From Gammaproteobacteria bacterium LSUCC0096 (GTDB lineage Bacteria > Pseudomonadota > Gammaproteobacteria > Pseudomonadales > Litorivicinaceae), in NCBI GenBank assembly GCA_008087055.1, contig VIEA01000001.1:1302014-1366013 (forward strand): a stretch of DNA of 64,000 nucleotides. The letters run 5' to 3'. A model generated the notes under the pieces. It did no database searches. It had not been told where the DNA came from and saw only the letters and a program-made list of their open reading frames with translations. The translations under genes were made by a program, and so were the position numbers. This document shows, in pieces, positions 1-9,147 of this stretch (the first letter of the stretch is position 1; every line of letters starts with the position of its first letter).

Positions 1-578
1 GCAAAGTGAGGGACCCACCATGAATGAATCACATCATTCGCAGTAATCAAGAAGCGCACTTTTTTATTCGCTGGAATAACAAGTGGGTTATCAACTTCAA
101 GAAGGTAGTTTGCATTTTTCGCCTGCGCATTCATGATTTCTTCACGAGGCGTCGAGAGGTTTGAGAAGAAATCGATATCCTCGTCGAGGTACTGATAACG
201 CCACTTCCACTGATACCCAGTAATCTGAATATCAACGTCCGCTTCAGAGGTATCGTACATGTCCATCAGTGTCGCTGTCGCTGGCACTGCCATGCCGATC
301 AAGATCACAAATGGTATCACCGTCCAAAGTACTTCAACGGTTGTGTTTTCGTGCCAATGCTCCGCAACAGCGCCCTTCGACTTACGGAATTTGAAAATCG
401 AATAGAACATCACGCCAAAAACGGCGATACCGATTGCCACGCAGATCCAAAAGATCAACATGTGTAGATCGAACACTTCGCGTGAAATTGCTGTCACGCC
501 CTCGTTCATATTGACTTGCCAATCTGCCCACGCAGGCACAGCCAAAAGCGATAGAGCCAAAGTAATTGCTTTGGTCAT
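1..578 (-). CDS. coxB: Cytochrome c oxidase subunit II, 3' end cut by window edge
   Basis: This is the subunit of the heme-copper terminal oxidase that takes electrons from cytochrome c at its CuA centre in the periplasm. About 192 residues are visible. There is a signal peptide (about 1-18, ending AWA), two membrane helices (about 38-62 and 83-105), the aromatic GYQWKWRYQY block (about 121-130), and the beginning of the CuA domain with the HSWWVP motif (about 185-190), whose His is a CuA ligand. The rest of the CuA domain lies outside the window. I chose the ATG at 578 because a GGGAGG sits 7 nt upstream; the in-frame ATG at 584 would almost touch that site. The downstream coxA expected in this operon would lie beyond position 1. 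Confidence 0.96.
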   Translation of the reverse strand, partial: MTKAITLALSLLAVPAWADWQVNMNEGVTAISREVFDLHMLIFWICVAIGIAVFGVMFYSIFKFRKSKGAVAEHWHENTTVEVLWTVIPFVILIGMAVPATATLMDMYDTSEADVDIQITGYQWKWRYQYLDEDIDFFSNLSTPREEIMNAQAKNANYLLEVDNPLVIPANKKVRFLITANDVIHSWWVPHF

Positions 579-718
579 TCGCATACCTCCCATTTATGTT
601 TATATATTCGGCGGTTAACGAAAATTTAAATTGTTTAGTTATGATTGTTGTTGGGCAAAACTTTAAACGGGATTAGCAGGGTCCCGCAAGGGTTTGTTGC
701 AAAAAAATTAGACAACGA

Positions 719-907
719 CTACACAAAACTCATCACTACTTTTACAAGAACATACACAGTCAATAAAAAGCCAAGTGTTAAGGCGATCCCAGCCACAACA
801 AATACCGAAAAACGTCCTTGCTGAAAGTCCCGCTCACGGTTTTCTTCCGACTGCACACCCAAAAAAGCTGCAAATACGCTAGCGAACGCCCTTAACCAAT
901 CCTTCAT
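719..907 (-). CDS. DUF2970 family small membrane protein
   Basis: A 62-residue protein with an amphipathic N-terminal part, the conserved charged stretch GVQSEENRERDF (about 17-28), and one membrane helix (about 34-60). The SEENRERDFQQG block and its location beside cytochrome c oxidase genes are characteristic of DUF2970, a family of unknown function in Gammaproteobacteria. It lies 140 nt upstream of coxB on the same strand. A role in oxidase assembly or stability is inferred from context only. Confidence 0.85.
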   Translation of the reverse strand: MKDWLRAFASVFAAFLGVQSEENRERDFQQGRFSVFVVAGIALTLGFLLTVYVLVKVVMSFV

Positions 908-1031
908 GTGCTTACCACTTCATATAACGGAAACATAACGACGACCCAAGCTATCTCTTTTTTGCTCGCAAACAACGGTAACCAATTGGCAACCTAACCC
1001 ACAAAACACATCATCGACAAGCCATCACACT

Positions 1032-2144
1032 CTAAATCTCTGACTTTAGGCATCTGAGTTGATTGATAAAAGGGAGCTCTCCACGGAGCCTCACTGCATC
1101 GATGACTGCATCGGTGACGATTTCAAGGTCAACCTTGCCTCTCAGGTAATGAATCCGCAAGTCAAACGATGCACTCGGATTCGCAATTGCTGAACGGACA
1201 GCTTCCTCAATTTCAGGTCTTAACGGTCTTAGGGACGATGGACCTTCTTGATCAATCTCTGCGTCATCTTCAGGGTCAATATGAAACGTAATATCTGTAA
1301 TGTCAGAAAATTGTTCCCGAATTGATGCCGCGACCCAGCAACCGATTTCATGGCCTTCTGATACCGACACGCGTGGATCGACTTGCAAGTGCAAATCCAT
1401 CAGGGTCTTACCACCCATGGTCCGAGTCCTAATGTGGTGCACATCGCGAAGACCCGGAACAGCCATCGCGACCCCACGAATTGCTGCAATTTGCTCTGCA
1501 GGCAAGGCCGTATCAATCAATTCCTGCATGGAATCCCACAGTAGGCTCAATGCAATTTTTGCAATAAATAACGCGACGACGAGGGCTGCGGCTGCATCAA
1601 GCCACATCACATCAAATGTTACGCCGATCAGACCAATTAACACGGCGATCGATGACAATGAATCTGTTCTTGAATGCCATGCATTCGCCATCAATAGCTT
1701 GGAATTAAGCTTCTTCGCATAGTGAAGGGTGTAATGATAGATCGCCTCTTTCGAGACGATTGATGCGACTGTTACAACGAACGCTGCAATACCCAAATTG
1801 ATTGCAACACCCGGATCCAATAACCGTTGCACGCTGTCATACAAAATACCGCCAGCAACTGCGAGTAAGACACTACCAAGAACAAGTGTTGCTAGCGTTT
1901 CAATCCGATCGTGCCCATAGGGGTGATTCGCATCGGGCTCCTCATTACTCCACTTAGCTGCCAAGATCACCAACACATCCGTTCCAAGATCTGACAGTGA
2001 GTGCACTCCATCTGCGACAAGGGCGTGGCTTTGACTGACAAAGCCAACCGTGATTTTAAATAAGCCTAAAAGCCCATCAACAATCGCACCGATCACAGTG
2101 ACACGAGTCATGACTTGCGCATTCGTTTGCATCTCAGTTGTCAC
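1032..2144 (-). CDS. Cation diffusion facilitator (CDF) transporter, FieF-like, with C-terminal extension
   Basis: A proton-coupled exporter of divalent metals such as Zn2+, Fe2+ or Co2+ across the inner membrane. The two intramembrane metal-site motifs are visible: ADGVHSLSD (about 44-52, with D45, H48 and D52) in helix 2 and HSRTD (about 157-161) in helix 5. The HPYGHDR loop (about 74-80) lies between them. A cytoplasmic CDF dimerisation domain follows (about 205-290). About 75 further residues come after the usual end of a FieF protein (about 300 aa) and do not match a motif I recognise. The start is a GTG overlapping the stop of the HupE-like gene by one base; an ATG four codons downstream is possible. 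Metal specificity cannot be read from the sequence. Confidence 0.93.
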   Translation of the reverse strand: MTTEMQTNAQVMTRVTVIGAIVDGLLGLFKITVGFVSQSHALVADGVHSLSDLGTDVLVILAAKWSNEEPDANHPYGHDRIETLATLVLGSVLLAVAGGILYDSVQRLLDPGVAINLGIAAFVVTVASIVSKEAIYHYTLHYAKKLNSKLLMANAWHSRTDSLSSIAVLIGLIGVTFDVMWLDAAAALVVALFIAKIALSLLWDSMQELIDTALPAEQIAAIRGVAMAVPGLRDVHHIRTRTMGGKTLMDLHLQVDPRVSVSEGHEIGCWVAASIREQFSDITDITFHIDPEDDAEIDQEGPSSLRPLRPEIEEAVRSAIANPSASFDLRIHYLRGKVDLEIVTDAVIDAVRLRGELPFINQLRCLKSEI

Positions 2145-3256
2145 TACCCAACCACTCGTTCAAAAAACCAATAACAACCAATGATACCAATCACTGTAGA
2201 TAACGGGACGGCGACTCTCGATTGGTACCAGGGATAACGTAAAATCCAAATGCCAACCGAAAGATACGCCCCTAAGATGATAGCCAACTGCCCAAGCTCT
2301 ACGCCGGCATTAAATGACAGAAGCCCGACCACAAAATCACGCTCAGGCAATCCGAGTTCAGTCAGTACACCTGCAAATCCCAATCCATGGAGCAAGCCAA
2401 AGGCAAACACGACAAACGCTCGCGATCGATTAACTTTGTGATGCCAGATATTTTCGACAGCGATGTAAATAATTGAGGCAGCGATGAGAGGCTCTACGAT
2501 AGATGACGGGAGCTCTAAAACGCCATAGAGGCCGAGAGCGAGAGTCACTGAATGCGCAACCGTAAATGCCGTGACTTGTATCACCAAATCAATCAATCGC
2601 TTGGAAATCAGCGTTAGACCCAAGATAAAAATAATATGATCGAGGCCCCTCGGGATAATGTGGGTGAAACCCAGCTCGATGTATTCAACAACAAGGGCAC
2701 TGAACGATCGTTTGACGGCCTGATCGAGCGACAGCAGATCTGATTTTTGGCCGCTTTTCACAAACTGAACACGGGGCTCTGCATTCTCAAGAAATAAGCG
2801 AATCGCCGTATTTGGCATCGTATCACTCACACGATAGACGAGAGCGTCAGCGCCATCAGGTAATCCACCGACAAAGGTCAATTGAGTATCACGCGGAAGC
2901 TCATCATCGTCGACAGGAAGAACTTCCAGAGTGCTTAAAGTCATTGTGATTGGCGTATCACCCACCATCACGTCGATGACTCGAGAGATCTCACGTTCTT
3001 GATCTCTGATAACCGCTTCTAATCGCGTCGCATCAAGCGCCCGCAACTGATCATAGACCGCTGCATTCGGTGAATCGTTGGTATCCGTCAATGAAGGGTC
3101 GATATTCGCAAGCCAAGCCTCCATATTGGTGACTAGGTTGAGTGTCAGTACGCCCTGAGAATCCACTGAGAGGGATGCGATCGATGGCCGCATTTCATGA
3201 GCGCTTGCGACCAGACTGAAAATCGCTAACAGTAGGCTCATCAACACAGATTTCAT
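2144..3256 (-). CDS. HupE/UreJ-family membrane protein with periplasmic N-terminal domain
   Basis: A 370-residue protein. It has a signal peptide (about 1-19, ending VASA), an approximately 170-residue periplasmic domain, then a HupE/UreJ-type membrane domain from about residue 195 to the end. That domain carries RGLDHIIFILGL (about 203-214) and HGLGFAGVL, both hallmarks of the family. HupE/UreJ proteins are linked to nickel uptake in hydrogenase and urease clusters, but neither enzyme is in this window. The gene is translationally linked to the CDF transporter (TAG/GTG overlap) and is divergent from a DUF4198 gene only 29 nt away. A metal-related role is likely by family and context, and the substrate is unknown. 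Confidence 0.85.
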   Translation of the reverse strand: MKSVLMSLLLAIFSLVASAHEMRPSIASLSVDSQGVLTLNLVTNMEAWLANIDPSLTDTNDSPNAAVYDQLRALDATRLEAVIRDQEREISRVIDVMVGDTPITMTLSTLEVLPVDDDELPRDTQLTFVGGLPDGADALVYRVSDTMPNTAIRLFLENAEPRVQFVKSGQKSDLLSLDQAVKRSFSALVVEYIELGFTHIIPRGLDHIIFILGLTLISKRLIDLVIQVTAFTVAHSVTLALGLYGVLELPSSIVEPLIAASIIYIAVENIWHHKVNRSRAFVVFAFGLLHGLGFAGVLTELGLPERDFVVGLLSFNAGVELGQLAIILGAYLSVGIWILRYPWYQSRVAVPLSTVIGIIGCYWFFERVVG

Positions 3257-3285
3257 CGACTTGTTCTCAAACCCTAGAGGTCACC

Positions 3286-4077
3286 ATGACATTATCACGT
3301 AGCCTAACATTCTCAGTCGGACTTCTGTTGTGGAGTACTCAAATTAGCGCGCATGAATTTTGGATCGAGCCCTCGCAACACTACACACCAACGCAGGAAT
3401 CGGTCGATTTGATTTTAAAAGTCGGAGAAACTTTTCGTGGTAGTGCGCAACCCTATCTTCCAGACGAGACTGCGAAATTCTTCGTCATCAATCAAGATAA
3501 GCGTTCAATTCAAGGTCTTCTAGGCGATTCTCGACCCGCTGCAAAAGTTACAGTGAATGAGGGCCTCAATCGCATCATCCATCAAACGACCCCCTTCTCG
3601 ATCCGCTTCGGAGAGGGAGATGAACGTTGGGACAACTACGTCGCATTGGATGGACTTCAACGACAACTCGATCAGCATCCAGACGAACCACAAACAGTGC
3701 CTGTCACCGAACGCTATGTTCGAGTTGCAAAAAGCTTTATTAAAGCCGGGCCCGCTGAAACTGCAGACGCTCTCTCGGGTGAGATGCCTTTTGAGCTGGT
3801 TCTGGAAGGAAGTTGGAGTCAGCTGACCCCTGGTCAACGTGTATTTACTTTATATGATGGACAACAACCCCTTGAGGGTATCTTAGTAAAGGCATTTCGG
3901 CACAACGATCGATCTGTGGTCTCACAGGCGTATACAGATGCTGATGGTCGGGTGGTACTTGAGTTACCGAGTGCCGATCGCTATCTGATCAGCGGAGTGA
4001 TCATTCGACCTGATACAGACCCGAATTACGACTGGATTAGCCATTGGCCAACAATCACTCTTGAGGTTCTTAATTAA
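3286..4077 (+). CDS. DUF4198 domain-containing periplasmic protein
   Basis: A 263-residue secreted protein. It has a signal peptide (about 1-22, ending QISA) followed directly by HEFWIEP, the conserved N-terminus of mature DUF4198 proteins. Beta-rich segments and a C-terminal Ig/transthyretin-like part follow (YTDADGRVVLELPSADRYL, about 217-235). DUF4198 proteins often accompany nickel or cobalt uptake systems, and here the divergent neighbour is a HupE-like protein. GAGG sits 5 nt before the ATG. The 3' end overlaps the convergent tcdA gene by 8 nt. The function is not established; a metal-binding or transport-accessory role is inference. Confidence 0.8.
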   Translation: MTLSRSLTFSVGLLLWSTQISAHEFWIEPSQHYTPTQESVDLILKVGETFRGSAQPYLPDETAKFFVINQDKRSIQGLLGDSRPAAKVTVNEGLNRIIHQTTPFSIRFGEGDERWDNYVALDGLQRQLDQHPDEPQTVPVTERYVRVAKSFIKAGPAETADALSGEMPFELVLEGSWSQLTPGQRVFTLYDGQQPLEGILVKAFRHNDRSVVSQAYTDADGRVVLELPSADRYLISGVIIRPDTDPNYDWISHWPTITLEVLN

Positions 4078-4843
4078 GCAGCATGTCGATCGCCTTCGCA
4101 GTCGCATGGAACGCGAATACTGCAGTGACATGAGTCACTGCACCTAAAGCGCCTGCACAATCAAGCCGATTAGCGCCCGAGTCCGGCTTCTGTTGACCCA
4201 CCGAGCCATTAACTTGCAAATATCGTGTTTGCTCATCGGAGTAGACCGCACTCACAGCAAAACGTTTACCCGGCGTCCGGGAAAATCCATAACGATTTCT
4301 GAGTGTTTGACGCACCGATGCGAGTAACGCATCACCATCCGTTTTCGCTAAATCACGCACCTGAACTTTGCCTGGATCGATTCGACCACCAGCAGCGCCG
4401 ATCGTGATCACAGGTACTCTGATTCGCTTTGCGTGTGCAATCAGGGCTGCTTTAGCCATTTGGTTGTCACCGCAATCAATAATTAAATCCAAATCCGATT
4501 CGATCAGTGACGCAACAGTTTTATCCGTGACAAAGGCGTGATCGCAACGCACTGTGACATCGGGATTAATCGATCGGCAGCGCTCAGCCATCACTTCGAT
4601 TTTGGATTGCCCGACCGTTGATGACAGCGCATGGATTTGGCGATTGGTATTGGTTACACAGATATCATCAAGGTCAGCGAGTCGAATTTCACCGATTCCC
4701 GAGCGCGCCAAGCTCTCGACAACCCACGATCCGACGCCACCGATGCCAACGATATAAACACGTTTTGTTGAGAGGGTTTGATAGGCATGATCGCCATAAA
4801 GGCGATCAATACCACGGAATGCATCAGGCGTATTAATTGGCAT
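4070..4843 (-). CDS. tcdA: tRNA threonylcarbamoyladenosine dehydratase (TcdA/CsdL)
   Basis: An E1-like ThiF-fold enzyme that dehydrates t6A37 to the cyclic ct6A form in tRNAs reading ANN codons, using ATP. The nucleotide-binding GIGGVGSW (about 33-40) and TNRQIHA (about 66-72) are visible, as are the later GAAGGRIDPGKVQVRDLAKT and DCAGALGAVTHVTA blocks typical of TcdA. I start at the ATG at 4843 because this gives the family's short N-terminus before RLYG (257 aa). An upstream ATG at 4915 would bury 24 extra residues inside lysC. The start overlaps the lysC stop by 11 nt, so the two are probably translationally coupled. Confidence 0.92.
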   Translation of the reverse strand: MPINTPDAFRGIDRLYGDHAYQTLSTKRVYIVGIGGVGSWVVESLARSGIGEIRLADLDDICVTNTNRQIHALSSTVGQSKIEVMAERCRSINPDVTVRCDHAFVTDKTVASLIESDLDLIIDCGDNQMAKAALIAHAKRIRVPVITIGAAGGRIDPGKVQVRDLAKTDGDALLASVRQTLRNRYGFSRTPGKRFAVSAVYSDEQTRYLQVNGSVGQQKPDSGANRLDCAGALGAVTHVTAVFAFHATAKAIDMLLN

Positions 4844-6062
4844 CCTCGAGCGCCAACTCAAAAGCCTGGTGAAGAGAGCGGACTGCGAGTTCGAGATATT
4901 TTTCATCAACGACAACGGATATCTTGATCTCGGAGGTCGAGATCATTTGGATGTTAATCCCCTCAGCGGCAAGCGTCTCAAACATCTGACTCGCAACACC
5001 CGCGTGTGAACGCATCCCAACGCCAACAACCGACACCTTACAAATTTTCGAATCTTTCCGTACTTCGCGTGCGCCCAACTCTTTCGAAACGCCCTCAAGG
5101 ACTTCATAAGCTGCTTCGACGTCATTCCGATGAACAGTGAATGTAAAGTCCGTTGTCTGATCGGCACCGACGTTTTGAACAATCATGTCGACTTCGATAT
5201 TTTTCGCACCGACTGGGGCCAAAATTTTCGCAGCAACACCAGGAACATCGGGCACGCCTAGTAACGTCAATTTTGCTTCGTCACGGTTAAATGCAATACC
5301 TGAAATAACGGGTTGTTCCATGGAATCTAACTCCTCAGTAGTGATCAACGTACCTGGGCCATCTTCAAAGGTTGATAGCACGCGAAGCGGCACATTGTAT
5401 TTGCCGGCAAATTCGACCGACCGAATCTGTAAAACTTTTGAACCAAGAGACGCCATTTCAAGCATCTCCTCAAAGGTGATCTTGGACAGTCGACGTGCAG
5501 ACTCAACAACACGTGGATCCGTCGTATACACCCCATCCACATCCGTATAGATCTGACACTCGTCTGCTTTTAATGCAGCCGCCAAGGCAACTGCTGTCGT
5601 ATCCGACCCGCCTCGACCCAAGGTCGTGATGTTGTTGTTGTCATCCATTCCTTGAAAGCCTGCCACAATGACAACGCGACCCGCTTTAAGGTCGGCACGC
5701 ATATTCTCATCATCAATTGCTTGAATACGGGCCTTGGTATGAGCGCTATCTGTATGGATACGGACTTGACCGCCTGTGTAGCTCTTTGCAGCACAGCCAA
5801 GTTCGGTTAACGCCATCGCAAGCAGTGCGATCGTGACCTGTTCACCTGTTGAGACCAACACATCCATTTCGCGTGGCACAGGTCGCTGACTAATCTCGTT
5901 GGCCATACCAATCAATCGATTGGTTTCCCCACTCATCGCAGAGACGACAACAACGACATCGTGTCCTTGCTCTCTAAATCCTTTAACTTTTTGCGCAACA
6001 CCCTGGATGCGCTCGACGGTCCCTACGCTGGTGCCGCCATATTTTTGAACGATTAACGCCAT
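4833..6062 (-). CDS. lysC: Aspartate kinase
   Basis: Phosphorylates aspartate as the first step towards lysine, threonine, methionine and diaminopimelate. The N-terminal kinase domain opens with the KYGGTSV signature (about 7-13) and contains GRGGSDTTAVALAAAL (about 149-164) and the TDVDGVYTTDPR loop (about 173-184). Two ACT regulatory domains follow (from about 270 and 350), so feedback inhibition by lysine and/or threonine is expected. At 409 residues it matches the monofunctional class common in Pseudomonas relatives. It follows alaS by 8 nt, the alaS-lysC order known in several Gammaproteobacteria. csrA, which often comes next, is replaced here by tcdA. Confidence 0.97.
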   Translation of the reverse strand: MALIVQKYGGTSVGTVERIQGVAQKVKGFREQGHDVVVVVSAMSGETNRLIGMANEISQRPVPREMDVLVSTGEQVTIALLAMALTELGCAAKSYTGGQVRIHTDSAHTKARIQAIDDENMRADLKAGRVVIVAGFQGMDDNNNITTLGRGGSDTTAVALAAALKADECQIYTDVDGVYTTDPRVVESARRLSKITFEEMLEMASLGSKVLQIRSVEFAGKYNVPLRVLSTFEDGPGTLITTEELDSMEQPVISGIAFNRDEAKLTLLGVPDVPGVAAKILAPVGAKNIEVDMIVQNVGADQTTDFTFTVHRNDVEAAYEVLEGVSKELGAREVRKDSKICKVSVVGVGMRSHAGVASQMFETLAAEGINIQMISTSEIKISVVVDEKYLELAVRSLHQAFELALEDAN

Positions 6063-6070
6063 CGAACTTC

Positions 6071-8668
6071 CTAACTCAACTGTTCTTCAAGCCACCCAGA
6101 CACTGACTTCAATGCCTCTGGCAATGATGCAGGCTCAGTACCGCCAGCTTGGGCCATGTCTGCACGCCCACCACCGCGACCTCCGACCTGAGAAGCGACG
6201 AATCCAATCAGATCGCCAGCCTTAACTCGATCGGTCAAGTTGTCTGTTACACCTGCAATCAAATTCACTTTGTCGTCACGAACTGTTGCAAGCACAACAA
6301 CGCCCTGCGACAGACGATTTTTAACGCGATCCAGTGTGTCCCGCAGCGTTTTGGGGTCTTGTCCATCAAGACTTGAGACCAAACATTGCACCCCAGCGAC
6401 TTCCACAACATCGTCTAACAAGTCACCGCCTGCTGCTGTTGCAAGCTTCATTTTCAACGCATCGACTTCACGCTCTGATGCTTTGAGTCGCTCAGCCATT
6501 TGCTCAATTTTAGCGAGCACGGAATCAGACCCTGTTTTCAACAGGGCTGCCGCTTGATCCAAGGTCGTCTCAATTGCATGGATATGATGCAGAGCACCCT
6601 CACCTGTCACCGCTTCAATTCGACGGACACCCGAGGCAACACCGCTCTCGGCGATGATTTTGAATAAGCCAATATCACCAGTTCGAGCAACATGGGTACC
6701 ACCACATAATTCGACTGAAAACTCGCCCATCGACAGGACGCGCACTTCGTCATCATATTTTTCACCAAACAAAGCCATCGCGCCTGCAGCCTTTGCTTCG
6801 TCGATTGGCATGACTCGTGTGACCACATCTTCATTGCGACGAATCTCTGCGTTAACCATTGCCTCAATGGCAGCGATCTCCTCAGCCGAGACTGGTTGCG
6901 AATGCGAGAAATCGAATCGTGTGCGCTCATGAGTCACTAACGAGCCTTTCTGGGTCACATGATCGCCGAGGACAGTTCGAAGTGCAGCGTGCAGCAAATG
7001 CGTTGCCGAATGATTCAATGCGGTCGATTGGCGTCTTGGGCCTTCAACGCGCGCATTGACGGTATCGCCAACATGCAATTCACCCATACCCAGTTTGCCC
7101 TCATGACCAAAATGAGAGCCATACTTTTTAGTCACCGATACTTGGAATGAACCACCTGCTGATGTCAGGGAACCGGAATCCCCTTGTTGGCCACCGCTCT
7201 CTGCATAAAAAGGCGTTTGATTCAGTACGACAACCCCAGTCTCGCCAGCAGCAAGTGATTCGACCTGCGCACCATCTTTTGCTAAGGCAACGACTACGGC
7301 GCTGGCGTCGAGATGCGTGTAACCAAGAAACTCGGTCGATCCATCCAAATCAAATCGAACCTGGCCTTCGGCCGCAAAACTCGAACCTTGGCGCGACTTT
7401 TCACGCTGCTCAGCCATCGCTTGATCAAACCCATCGATATCGAGCTCAAGATCACGCTCGCGGGCAATGTCGTTGGTCAAATCAACTGGAAAGCCGTGTG
7501 TATCGTAGAGTCGGAAAATCAATTCACCAGGAAGTGTGTTTCCTTGAAGAGATGCAACTGCATCTTCCAAAACTTTCATCCCTGCATCTAAGGTCTTTGC
7601 AAATTGAGCTTCTTCCTGTTTCAAGGCAGCTACAATCCGATCTTCATTTTCGCGAAGTTCGGGATACGCTTCGCCCATTTCGGCTACTAAGGTATGCACA
7701 ATTTTGTGGAAAAATGGTTGGTCACAGCCCAACTTGTGTCCGTGGCGAATCGCTCGACGGATGATTCGACGCAACACGTACCCACGCCCTTCGTTTGATG
7801 GCAATACGCCATCACATATCAAAAACGAACAACTCCGAATGTGATCGGCAATCACGCGAAGTGATTTAGCCTCGAGGTCATTGGTACGCGTCACATCCGC
7901 AGCGGCTTTCAATAGCGCCTGGAAAAGATCAATTTCATAATTCGAGTGGACTCCCTGCATAACAGCAGCAATCCGCTCAAGACCCATCCCAGTATCAACA
8001 GATGGTTTTGGTAGCGGAGTCCGCGTGCCATCCGCAGACTGCTCGAACTGCATAAAGACGAGGTTCCAGATTTCGATATACCGATCAAGATCATCGTCTT
8101 CTGAGCCGGGAGGTCCGCCCGGAACGTCAGGTCCATGATCATAGAAAATCTCACTACAAGGACCACAAGGGCCTGTATCGCCCATCGACCAGAAATTGTC
8201 TTTATCACCCAACCGCGAGAGCCGGTTTGGATCGACACCAATTTTTTGAATCCAGATGTCTTCAGCTTCTTGATCTGAATGATGCACAGTCACCCAAAGA
8301 CGTTCTTTAGGAAGCCCTAAGCGCTCAGTTAAAAAGGTCCATGCGAAGCGAATTGCATCTTCTTTGAAATAATCACCAAAGCTGAAGTTTCCGAGCATTT
8401 CGAAAAACGTATGATGACGCGCCGTATAACCAACATTCTCAAGATCATTGTGTTTGCCACCCGCACGCACGCAACGTTGCGAAGTTGTTGCTCGATGATA
8501 GGGACGACTTTCCTCACCTGTGAACACATCTTTAAACTGCACCATCCCTGCGTTAGTAAACAACAGTGTCGGGTCATTTCCCGGAATCAGAGGGCTCGAT
8601 GACACGATGGTGTGGCCATTTTCCTGAAAATATTCAAGGAACTGCGAACGGATTTCAGCGCTTTTCAT
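6071..8668 (-). CDS. alaS: Alanyl-tRNA synthetase
   Basis: Charges tRNA-Ala and edits mischarged serine or glycine. It is 865 residues, a normal full length. The class II catalytic core is at the N-terminus (NPTLL-like [12 protein letters not shown], about 27-38; [19 protein letters not shown], about 59-77). The editing domain carries the zinc motif HSATHLLH (about 556-563) and CGGTH (about 657-661). The C-Ala domain ends with [15 protein letters not shown]. It is flanked by recX upstream and lysC downstream on the same strand and is probably cotranscribed with both. Confidence 0.98.
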   Translation of the reverse strand: MKSAEIRSQFLEYFQENGHTIVSSSPLIPGNDPTLLFTNAGMVQFKDVFTGEESRPYHRATTSQRCVRAGGKHNDLENVGYTARHHTFFEMLGNFSFGDYFKEDAIRFAWTFLTERLGLPKERLWVTVHHSDQEAEDIWIQKIGVDPNRLSRLGDKDNFWSMGDTGPCGPCSEIFYDHGPDVPGGPPGSEDDDLDRYIEIWNLVFMQFEQSADGTRTPLPKPSVDTGMGLERIAAVMQGVHSNYEIDLFQALLKAAADVTRTNDLEAKSLRVIADHIRSCSFLICDGVLPSNEGRGYVLRRIIRRAIRHGHKLGCDQPFFHKIVHTLVAEMGEAYPELRENEDRIVAALKQEEAQFAKTLDAGMKVLEDAVASLQGNTLPGELIFRLYDTHGFPVDLTNDIARERDLELDIDGFDQAMAEQREKSRQGSSFAAEGQVRFDLDGSTEFLGYTHLDASAVVVALAKDGAQVESLAAGETGVVVLNQTPFYAESGGQQGDSGSLTSAGGSFQVSVTKKYGSHFGHEGKLGMGELHVGDTVNARVEGPRRQSTALNHSATHLLHAALRTVLGDHVTQKGSLVTHERTRFDFSHSQPVSAEEIAAIEAMVNAEIRRNEDVVTRVMPIDEAKAAGAMALFGEKYDDEVRVLSMGEFSVELCGGTHVARTGDIGLFKIIAESGVASGVRRIEAVTGEGALHHIHAIETTLDQAAALLKTGSDSVLAKIEQMAERLKASEREVDALKMKLATAAGGDLLDDVVEVAGVQCLVSSLDGQDPKTLRDTLDRVKNRLSQGVVVLATVRDDKVNLIAGVTDNLTDRVKAGDLIGFVASQVGGRGGGRADMAQAGGTEPASLPEALKSVSGWLEEQLS

Positions 8669-8706
8669 GGTTTTTCAAATTTCTGGAATTCAAGTGAGGT
8701 GCAATG

Positions 8707-9147
8707 CTATCGGAAAATCGCGTCGACTGCTTCTGTTGCATCGGAAAAATTAAACCCTCGCGATGCTAAAAATCGGAGTGCTTTATCGCGAGTTGGGTCT
8801 TTTTTGCTGCGCATCCACTTCTCAAGTGCAGCAACACATCGCTCAGACTCGCTGCCCTCTGCATCATCGAAGTGGTGACTGACATCACGCGCATCAATCG
8901 CATGTTGCGCAAGCTCTTGCTCAATACGCCGTCGACCCTGCCCGCGGAACAAGCGAGATCGGATGAGCATTTCAGCAAATCGCGTATCAGACTGCAGATT
9001 CAGTTCGATTAATCGATCGAGCAGTTTGTTGCGCTCTGGCAACGAGAGTTCGGGGTGGTAGGTTTTGAGTTTACGATCGAGTTCGACCCGCGAGTGCTCT
9101 CGGCGGGCCAAACGATTAACTAGCGTGTCAAATGGATCACTTGCCAC
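8707..9147 (-). CDS. recX: Regulatory protein RecX
   Basis: A small three-helix-repeat protein that modulates RecA filament assembly. It is 146 residues. The RecX signatures ARREHSRVELDRKL (about 14-27), FAEMLIRSRLFRGQGRRRIEQEL (about 57-79) and the C-terminal KALRFLASRGFNFSDATEAV are visible. The start is a GTG at 9147, overlapping the upstream dehydrogenase stop by 11 nt with no strong ribosome site, so coupling to that gene is likely. recA is not adjacent; it lies about 20 kb away in this window, while alaS is directly downstream as in enterics. Confidence 0.92.
   Translation of the reverse strand: MASDPFDTLVNRLARREHSRVELDRKLKTYHPELSLPERNKLLDRLIELNLQSDTRFAEMLIRSRLFRGQGRRRIEQELAQHAIDARDVSHHFDDAEGSESERCVAALEKWMRSKKDPTRDKALRFLASRGFNFSDATEAVDAIFR

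Noticed and set aside
668-686. Short inverted repeat CGGGA...TCCCG between the DUF2970 gene and coxB
   Set aside because: Only a 5-bp stem, with an interrupted T-rich stretch after it on the minus strand; too weak to call a terminator.
7147-7764. Long open frame of about 205 codons antisense to alaS
   Set aside because: alaS is complete and strongly conserved on the other strand. The antisense product has no recognisable features and is rich in Arg, Gln and Leu as expected of an antisense shadow.
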